Shown here: positions 13,001 through 23,006 of the stretch, one piece after another
Numbering within the stretch: the stretch's first letter is position 1
Layout: every line of letters begins with the position of its first letter
Origin: Panulirus ornatus
Lineage: Eukaryota > Arthropoda > Malacostraca > Decapoda > Palinuridae
DNA: 64,000 nt
Reading direction: 5' to 3'
Assembly (NCBI RefSeq): GCF_036320965.1
Contig: NC_092250.1
Coordinates: 20,600,617-20,664,616, forward strand
Translations under genes and position numbers: made by a program
The notes under the pieces: generated by a model
What the model was told of the DNA's origin: nothing
Database searches by the model: none
The model's input: the letters and a program-made list of their open reading frames with translations, nothing else

Positions 13001-16000
13001 TATACAATTCTCCCCTCTGAATCCCTTAGCCTGATTGATTGCTCCTTAACCAACAAATGACCCCTGATGAATTTATGAAAAAGGTTTAGATTTTCACCTG
13101 CCTTATCCACAATAATTTGTTCAAAATTTCTTTGTTCCTCTTTTCTGATCCTGCTATATTTGTTCCATGCTGTCTTGTACCTTACAAATGCTAGCTGGCT
13201 AGAGTGGTTTCTGCATCTGTACCACTGCACACCTTTTGCTATGTAATATCTTTTACTGAATGTTTCATCCTCTTTATTACCATTCCCTCTGTATTAGTCT
13301 TAAGGTACCATTCCCTCTACTCTTTCTTCAAAATTCACTGTACCTCTTAACAAAAAGCCCAGGTTCTTGGCTACTAAATTCCATTTCCCACTCTACATTA
13401 CCAGAGAAATGATTGAAGTTTGTGTAGTTTCTTCTGTTATACCACCTCTTTATTTCTTGTCCTACTTCTTTTCTTTTAATGTCCTCTTTTACCACATATT
13501 CATACCTGAGCATTTTATGATCACTTCTCCCGATTGGTGTATTGTATATAATGTTCTTAATATTCATGCTAATATGAGTGGATAAGATCTAGTAATGATG
13601 ATGTATCAGTCCCTCTCATACTTGTATGCTCCGTGAGATGTTGGGATAGGAATGTTTCTTGCGTACATTCTAAAATAGAAAATACTGTCTCCATGGGAAC
13701 ATTTCACCATGAAAATCCCAAATCCCCAAGTTTATCTCTGTCTAACTAAAGTGAGCATTTCACTGCTTCATGTACCATCCCGATTTTTCTTGATTTTTAT
13801 CATTTATATATGCTCTGGTTCATTGCAGTTCTTTGGAGGATTAAGTAGGAATGGTGAAATCTTCTCCCTCCTTTACCTTCTTTTTCCTTTCTTGCTGTCT
13901 TATAACTCCACGCTTTTGAACTGAACCCTATGAGTCAGATCAAAGACCATCTTTATTACACCATTTGACACCATTCTTTCATGAGTATATTTACTTAAGT
14001 ATAACAAACGGTCTCCACAGCCTCCTCTTTCTCAATATTCTACTGATAACCATAAATAGCAAAAAAATTTCACTAATCAAAGTCTGCAATAACCTTTGTT
14101 ACTACCAGCAAAACCATACCCCTTCTCTACTTCTTGAGTCCCCTCCCCAGCTTTGCCTTTCCTCTCACTGACACTGACATGGCTAGTCCTCCAGCCACTC
14201 TTTTATTTGTGGTTTATTTCATATTTTAGATCTGTTATCTCAGGTCTTGATACAGTGTTTTGTTACAGGAGAATCTGCTCATAAACTTTAATCATTTGTA
14301 CAAATTTCCTTTTTAATGTAAAACTGGTAAACCAGCAAAACTGGCAAGTACAATATTTCTCTCTGTCAGGGTTAAAAAAGGGGCTTTAGAAGGTATTAGG
14401 ATTGAATCTCTGTTTTCTTCCATACACTGTTGTATGGATTCACTATGTATGCATTTTTCCAGCAATGGATTCCCAACACAACACTGGGAAAGGTGTTTGT
14501 TTCTTCTTTTTATCTTTACAACTTTGCACCTTGCAGTGTCACTTGTACAGTTTTTGGATGCCAGTAGAAGGGCAGAACAGATTTTATGGAAATATGACAC
14601 ACTGCTTTATGGTTGACTACTGCCAGTGGCTTATTTAGTGTGAGCCATTAAAGGCTAAGAAGTGGCATTGAAGTTCACCAGTTGTGGAGACTCTTTTGCC
14701 ATGGCCACCCCCTTGAGGGAGCTTCTGGAGGGAGCAGGCATCAGAGATATAGATAGATAGATGACATATATACCTGGGAAAAGTATAGAGCTTCACAACT
14801 TCATATTCAAACTGGAATTACAATGATGTATGCTTTGCTAGTGCATGGTAAACAGCGCACCTAATTTTGAAAACTGATTCAACTTGGCAAATATTCTTTA
14901 ATGCTCTTGATAATGGATCTTTAGAAGTTCAGATTTTTTAATCTCAAGCTACACCTTCCAAAAAAAAAAGGTAAAATATGCTAACGGAAAATCTTGCAAT
15001 CTTTTGTTCCCAGCCTGCAGTCATATGTAACCTCCAGTTGACACAACACATATAGAGGGCTTTATTAAATACTACTGATGAAATGCAAAGGTACTGTGAA
15101 TATGATGAGAAAATAGTGTAAACATCCAGGTCTGAATACTTTTAATTTTTTGCTTGCTTACTGTTGAGACATTGTAGATCAGCCATTTGTAAAATTGTTA
15201 AAAACAGTTACCAATATTAGTCAGTTTCATAGGACGGAATACAGCTTTTGTACAGAAGACTATTAATATACTGGTGCTCAGTTTTGAATTATTAGTAAGT
15301 TTATCATATCTGATACCATCAAACAGCTAATAGCAATAATCAAGAAAGTGTTTTCATTTAAACAAGTTACTATGCTGTTGCTGGGAGAGAAAATTTTATC
15401 ATAAACTTAAAGTTTTAGGAAGGTGGTGAAACAGATACATATACATGGATATATATTCATTTTCTTTTCAAGGGATTAAAAGTTAGAATAATTGTATGAA
15501 TACATCAATTATCATTATTAATGAGGGAGTTGTGTATTGGATAACTTAGGGTCAAGATTGGTACCCATTGCTCTCCCCATGATGACAGGAGTAACTTTGT
15601 ACCTTCATTCCTGACCAAACTGTGGAATTAGAAATTTGCTTCCAAAATTCATATTAGGTATGTGTTACATAAGGTAAGATTCCATCCCATTTTGTTTTTC
15701 AGAGGGAATTGGCTCTCCAGAAGATGTTGCTGTTGACTGGGTGTCTGGAAATGTCTACTGGACAGATTCAGTAAATGATGTTGTATCTGTGGCATCCATA
15801 AAAAGTGGAAAACGTCGTGTGGTTATCGAAGATGGCCTTGTCAATCCTCGAGGTATTGCTGTGCACCCAGGTCAGGGGTAAGTCAAAATCCAAGAGTGAC
15901 ACAAGATTTGATAGGATTTACGTTTTCTTGATAATTGGCACCAAAGTTTGTCAGAGAAGGTAATCTCTGCAGATACAGATTGGTAATTTACATACATGTG

Positions 16001-19000
16001 TTTCTCTATTATAGATGATTTTACTAGATATACCAAGTAAAAAAAAAAAGCAGTCACCATGCCATGTGATCTTTACGATATTGTGACAGGCCATCATGTA
16101 AATATAGAGTCACAGAATGGCCACATTGATACTTCATTAACATTAGAGAATCATTTAAAAACATGCCTACATGTCAGTTTCACATAGAATAAAAATTACA
16201 GCCTTCTGTTTTGGAGTGATTGGAATCGCCGTGGCCCAAAGATTGAGATGTCTGGGCTGGACGGATCAAATCGTAGAGTACTTGTTGATCAAGATATCTT
16301 GCTGCCTAACTCCTTAGTTGTGGCTTATGACACAGAAACCCTCTGCTGGGCTGATGCTGGGACCCATAGAATTGGTTGGTTGGGAGACTTTTTTAGCTCA
16401 TAGCCTATGACTTTCAGTTGTTATTGTCAGTTCATAAGTTATCTCATCACATGAAAACACTTTATACTCTTAGAGATTCATGGTTGAATATTTATGTCCT
16501 TATACATCTTGTTGATTCACTGTGCTAACTATTATTCTTTTCCCTTGAACTGCCACATATCTGCTTTATTTTACAAAGCATTTGCAGCGTATAGCTGCAT
16601 CTACTTTATACCTTTTATTGAGTCTTCTATTTCTCTACTCTTTTGCCTATGTATTCTTCCTCACTGTTTATTTCTTCACAGAGTGTATTGGGATACAAGG
16701 AAGTGGGCGTCGGATGGTGATGGAAGGTGCTCAGTATCCCTTTGGTCTCACAAGTCTGGGTCAAGAGTTTTACTATACTGACTGGAATGAGTAAGTTACT
16801 GAAGATTTCTGTAAGATATAGCACTTTGTGGAGGTAACTTAGCAGCTTCATGATTTTTGTATTAGGTTATGAAGAGACTGAACTATGACCACCAACCTGA
16901 ATGTGGGATAAAACTTTTCAATTAAGCTGAAACTGAATAGCTGTCATTTGGATTAAGTTTAGAAAGCAAGACTTTTACTACACCCTGTCAAATAATTTGG
17001 GGATGTTGAGGGTTTTGACAAAAGTTCCAACAAAATCCCTGAAAGAGAAGGACAAGAGGTGAGTCATATGGGAGAGTTCCCTATTGGACTTAGCGCTGAG
17101 AATCCCATTTCCTTATGTCATCATGGTTTTCAAAGTGTTTGAGAAAGTGACAGTATAGGAGAGTTTCAAAAGCTTTGGAGATAACAGAAATAAGAGCAAC
17201 GGAATGATAAATGAGTTTGATTAGTCTCCATCCATCCGTAGGGATGGTCTGCACATGGCTTGCTTCAAAGCAGAAGTCTAGGTTTTTAGACATAGGTAAA
17301 ATAGGCATACACGGGCTGGTTGAAGATCAAAGGCACACTCCCTATCCAACTATTCCTTCTTTAGAGTTGACAGACAAACTCATAATGCAAATTTATTCAT
17401 ATATTCTGATTTTACTGTATGAATTCTTAATGTCCTTATTTCAACAGCACAAGGATCCATACTGTTAACCATTATTCTGGCATCGAGTCTCCCACCCGAG
17501 CACCACCACCTGGAGGATCTGGAAAACTGTATGGCATTGTTGCAGTTCCCCCTGCTTGCCCTCCAGGTCTGTTTTGATGTATTAAGAAATCAGAATTTTC
17601 TACTTATTGGCTTCTTATTGATATTATTACTAGTTTTACTTGTGTATCATATGATTTTCTCTAGTCTCTACTAAATTCATTCCCATTAATGTAGATTGAT
17701 AAGCCGTGTATGAATTGACAAAGGCTAAGGTAAATATTCTTTTATTCATTCATTCTTCTTAATTGCTGTTTCCCACATCAGTGAGTTAGCTCCAGGAAAC
17801 AGACAGAGAATGGCCCATCCACCCATATACACACACATGGTTGTTTAATTTGTTTATTGATGGGGTTGTTAGGGAGGTGAATGCAAGAGTTTTGGAAAGA
17901 GGGGCAAGTATGAAGTCTGTTGGGGATGAGAGAGCTTGGGAAGCGAGTCAGTTGTTGTTCGCGGATGATACAGCGCTGGTGGCTGATTCATGTGAGAAAC
18001 TGTAGAAGCTGGTGACTGAGTTTGGTAAAGTGTGTGAAAGAAGAAAGTTAAGAGTAAATGTGAATAAGAGCAGGGTTATTAGGTACAGTAGGGTTTAGGG
18101 TCAAGTCAATTGGGAGGTAAGTTTGAATGGAGAAAAACTGGAGGAAGTAAATTGTTTTAGATACCTGGGAGTGGATCTGGCAGCGGATGGAACCGTGGAA
18201 GCGGAAGTAAATCATAGGGTGGGGGAGGGGGCAAAAATCCTGGGAGCCTTGAAGAATGTGTGGAAGTCGAGAACATTATCTCTGAAAGCAAAAATGGCTA
18301 TGTTTGAAAGAATAGTGGTTCCAACAATGTTGTATGGTTGCGAGGTGTGGGCTATGGATAGAGTTGTGCGCAGGAGGGTAGATGTGCTGGAAATAAGATG
18401 TTTGAGGACAATGTGTGGTGTGAGGTGGTTTGATCGAGTAAGTAATGTAAGGGTAAGAGAGATGTGTGGAAATAAAAAGAGTATGGTTGAGAGAGCAGAA
18501 GAGGGTGTGTTGAAATGGTTTGGGTACATGGAGAGAATGAGTGAGGAAAGATTGACCAAGAGGATATATGTGTCGGAGGTGGAGGGAACGAGGAGAAGTG
18601 GGAGACTAAATTGGAGGTGGAAAGATGGAGTGAAAAAGATTTTGAGTGATCGGGGCCTGAACATACAGGAGGGTGAAAGGCAGACAAGGAATAGAGTGAA
18701 TTGGATTGATGTGGTATACCGGGGTCGACATGCTGTCAATGGATTGAATCAGGGCATTTGAAGCGTCTGGGGTAAACCATGGAAAGTTGTGTGGGGCCTG
18801 GATGTGGCAAGGGAGCTTTGGTTTCGGTGCATTATTACATGACAGCTAGAGACTGAGTGTGAACGAATGGGGCCTTTGTTGTCTTTTCCTAGCACTACCT
18901 CGCACACATGAGGGGGGAGGGGGTTGTTATTCCATGTGTGGCAAGCTGGCGATGGGAATAAATAAAGGCAGACTATGAATTATGTACATGTGTATATATG

Positions 19001-21260
19001 TACATGTCTGTGTGTGTATATATATGTGAACAGTGGGATGTATAGGTATGTATATTTGCATGTGTGGACGTGTATGTATATACATGTGTATGTGGGTGGG
19101 TTGGGCCATTCTTTCGTCTGTTTCCTTGCGCTACCTCGCTAACGCGAGAGACTGTGACAAAGCAAAAAAAAAAAAAAAGGAAACAGACGAAAGAAATGGC
19201 CCAACCCACCCCCATACACATGTATATACATACACGTCCACACACGCAGATATACACACCTATACATCTCAATGTACACATATATATACACACACAGACA
19301 CATACATATATACACATGCACACAATTCACACTGTCTGCCTTTATTCATTCCCATTGCCACCTCGCCACACATGGAATAACATCCCCTCCCCCCTTATGT
19401 GTGCGAGGTAGCGCTAGGAAAAGACAACAAAAGCCACATTCATTCACACTCAGTCTCCTGCTGTCATGCAATAATGCCCGAAACCACAGCTCCCTTTCCA
19501 CATCCAGGCCCCACACAACTTTCCATGGTTTACCCCAGACGCTTCACATGCCCTGGTTCAATCCATTGACAGCACGTTGGCCCCGGTATACCACATCGTT
19601 CCAATTCACTCTATTCCTTGCAAGCATTTCACCCTCTTGCATGTTCAGGCCCCGATCACTCAAAATCTTTTTCACTCCCTTTCCACCTCCAATTTGGTCT
19701 CCCACTTCTCGTTCCCTCCACCTCTGACACATATATCCTCTTGGTCAATCTTTCCTCACTCATTCTCTCCATGTGACCAAACCATTTCAAAATACCCTCT
19801 TCTGCTCTTTCAACCACACTCTTTTTTTTTACCACACATCTCTCTTACCCTTACATTACTTACTCGATCAAACCACCTCACACCACATATTTTCCTCAAA
19901 CATCTCATTTCCAGCACATCTACCCTCCTGCGCACAACTCTATCCATAGCGAATGCCTCGCAACCATACAACATTGTTGGAACCACTATTCCTTCAAACA
20001 TACCCATTTTTGCTTTCCGTGATACTGTTCTCGACTTCCAAACATTCTTCAAGGCTCCCAGAATTTTCGCCCCCTCCCCCACCCTATGATTCACTTCCTT
20101 GGTTCCATCCGCTGCCAGATATACTCCCAGAGATCTAAAACACTTTACTTCCTCCAGTTTTTATCCATTCAAACTTACCTCCCAATTGACTTAACCGCAA
20201 CCCTACTGTACCTAATAACCTTGCTCTTATTCACATTTACTCTTAACTTTCTTCTTTCACACTCTTTACCAAACTCAGTCACCAGCTTCTGCAATTTCTC
20301 ACATGAATTAGCCACCAGCGCTGTATCATCAGCGAACAACAACTGACTCACTTCCCAAGCTCTCTCATCCACAACAGACTGCATACTTGCCCCTCTTTCC
20401 AAAACTCCTGCATTCACCTCCCTAACAACCCCATCTGTAAACAAATTAAACAACCATGGAGACATCACACACCCCTGCCGCAAACCTACATTCACTGAGA
20501 ACCAATCACTTTCTTCTCTTCCTAGATGTACACATGCCTTACATCCTCGATAAAAACTTTTCACTGCTTCTAACAACTTGCCTCCCACACCATATATTCT
20601 TAATACCTTCCACAGAGCATCTCTATCAACTCTATCATATGCCTTCTCCAGATCCATAAATGCTACATACAAATCCATTTGCTTTTCTAAGTATTTCTCG
20701 CATACATTCTTCAGAGCAAACACCTGATCCACTTATTCTCTACCACTTCTGAAACCACACTGCTCTTCCCCAACCTGATGCTCTGTACATGCCTTCACCC
20801 TCTCAATCAATACCCTCCCATATAATTTCCCAGGAATACTCAACAAACTTATACCTCTGTAATTTGAGCACTCGCTCTTATCCCCTTTGCCTTTGTACAA
20901 TGGCACTATGCAAGCATTCCGCCAATCCTCAGGCACCTCACCATGAATCATACATACATTAAATAACCTTACCAACCAGTCAACAATACAGTCACCCCCT
21001 TTTTTAATAAGTTCCACTGCAATACCATCCAAAACCTGCTGCCTTGCCGGCTTTCATATATATATATATATTCCCTGCGTGTCGTAGAAGGCGACTAAAA
21101 GGGAAGGGAGCGGGGGGCTGGAAATCCTCCCCTCTTGTTTTTTTTTTTAATTTTCCAAAACAAGGAACAGAGAAGGGGGCCAGGTGAAGATATTCCCTCA
21201 AAGGCTCAGTCCTCTGTTCTTAACGCTACCTCGCTATCGCGGGAAATGGCGAATAGTATG

Positions 21261-21352
<92 letters not shown>

Positions 21353-22658
21353 CTTTCTCACATTTATGGATCTGGAGAAGGCATATGATAGAGTTGATAG
21401 AGATGCTCTGTGGAAGGTATTAAGAATATATGGTGTAGGAGGCAAGTTGTTAGAAGCAGTGAAAAGTTTTTATCGAGGATGTAAGGCATGTGTACGTGTA
21501 GGAAGAGAGGAAAGTGATTGGTTCTCAGGGAATGTAGGTTTGCGGCAGGGGTGTGTGATGTCTCCATGGTTGTTTAATTTGTTTATGGATGGGGTTCTTA
21601 GGGAGGTGAATGCAAGAGTTTTGGAAAGAGGGGCAAGTATGAAGTCTGTTGGGATGAGAGAGCTTGGGAAGTGAGTCAGTTGTTGTTCGCTGATGATACA
21701 GCGCTGGTGGCTTATTCATGTGAGAAACTGCAGAAGCTGGTGACTGAGTTTGGTAAAGTGTGTGAAAGAAGAAAGTTAAGAGTAAATGTGAATAAGAGCA
21801 AGGTTATTAGGTACAGTAGGGTTGCGGTTAAGTCAATTGGGAGGTAAGTTTGAATGGAGAAAAACTGGAGGAAGTAAAGTGTTTTAGACATCTGGGAGTG
21901 GATCTGGCAGCGGATGGAACCATGGAAGCGGAAGTGGATCATAGGGTGGGGGAGGGGGCGAAAATCCTGGGAGCCTTGAAGAATGTGTGGAAGTTGAGAA
22001 CATTATCTCGGAAAGCAAAAATGGGTATGTTTGAAGGAATAGTGGTTCCAACAATGTTGTATGGTTGCGAGGCGTGGGCTATGGATAGAGTTGTGCGCAG
22101 GAGGATGGATGTGCTGGAAATGAGATGTTTGAGGACAATGTGTGTTGTGAGGTGGTTTGATCGAGTAAGTAATGTAAGGGTAAGAGAGATGTGTGGTAAT
22201 AAAAAGAGTGTGGTTGAGAGAGCAGAAGAGGGCGTTTTTAAATGGTTTGGTCACATGGAGAAAATGAGTGAGGAAAGATTGACCAAGAGGATATATGTGT
22301 CAGAGGTGGAGGGAACGAGGAGAAGTGGGAGACCAAATTTTAGGTGGAAAGATGGAGTGAAAAAGATTTTGTGTGTTCTGGGCCTGAACATGCAGGAGGG
22401 TGAAAGGAGGGCAAGGAATAGAGTGAATTGGATCGATGTGGTATACCGGGGTTGACGTGCCGTCAGTGGATTGAATCAGGGCATGTGAAGCGTCTGGTGT
22501 AAACCATGGAAAGCTGTGTAGGTATGTATATTTGCGTGTGTGGACGTATGTATTATACATGTGTATAGGGGTGGGTTGGGCCATTTCTTTCGTCTGTTTC
22601 CTTGCGCTACCTCGCAAACGCGGGAGACAGCGACAAAGCAAAAAAAAAAAAAAAACAA

Positions 22659-22706
<48 letters not shown>

Positions 22707-22947
22707 TTTCTTTCTTTCTTTCAAACTATTCGCCATTTCCCGCATTAGCGAGGTAGCGTTAAGAACAGAGGACTGGGCCTTTGAGGGAATACCCTCACCT
22801 GGCCCAATTCTCTGTTCCTTCTTTTGGAAAATTAAAAAAAAAACCGAGAGGGGAGGATTTCCAGCCCCCCGCTCCCTCCCCTTTTAGTCGCCTTCTACGA
22901 CACGCAGGGAATACGTGGGAAGTATTCTTAATCCCCTATCCCCAGGG

Positions 22948-23006
<59 letters not shown>

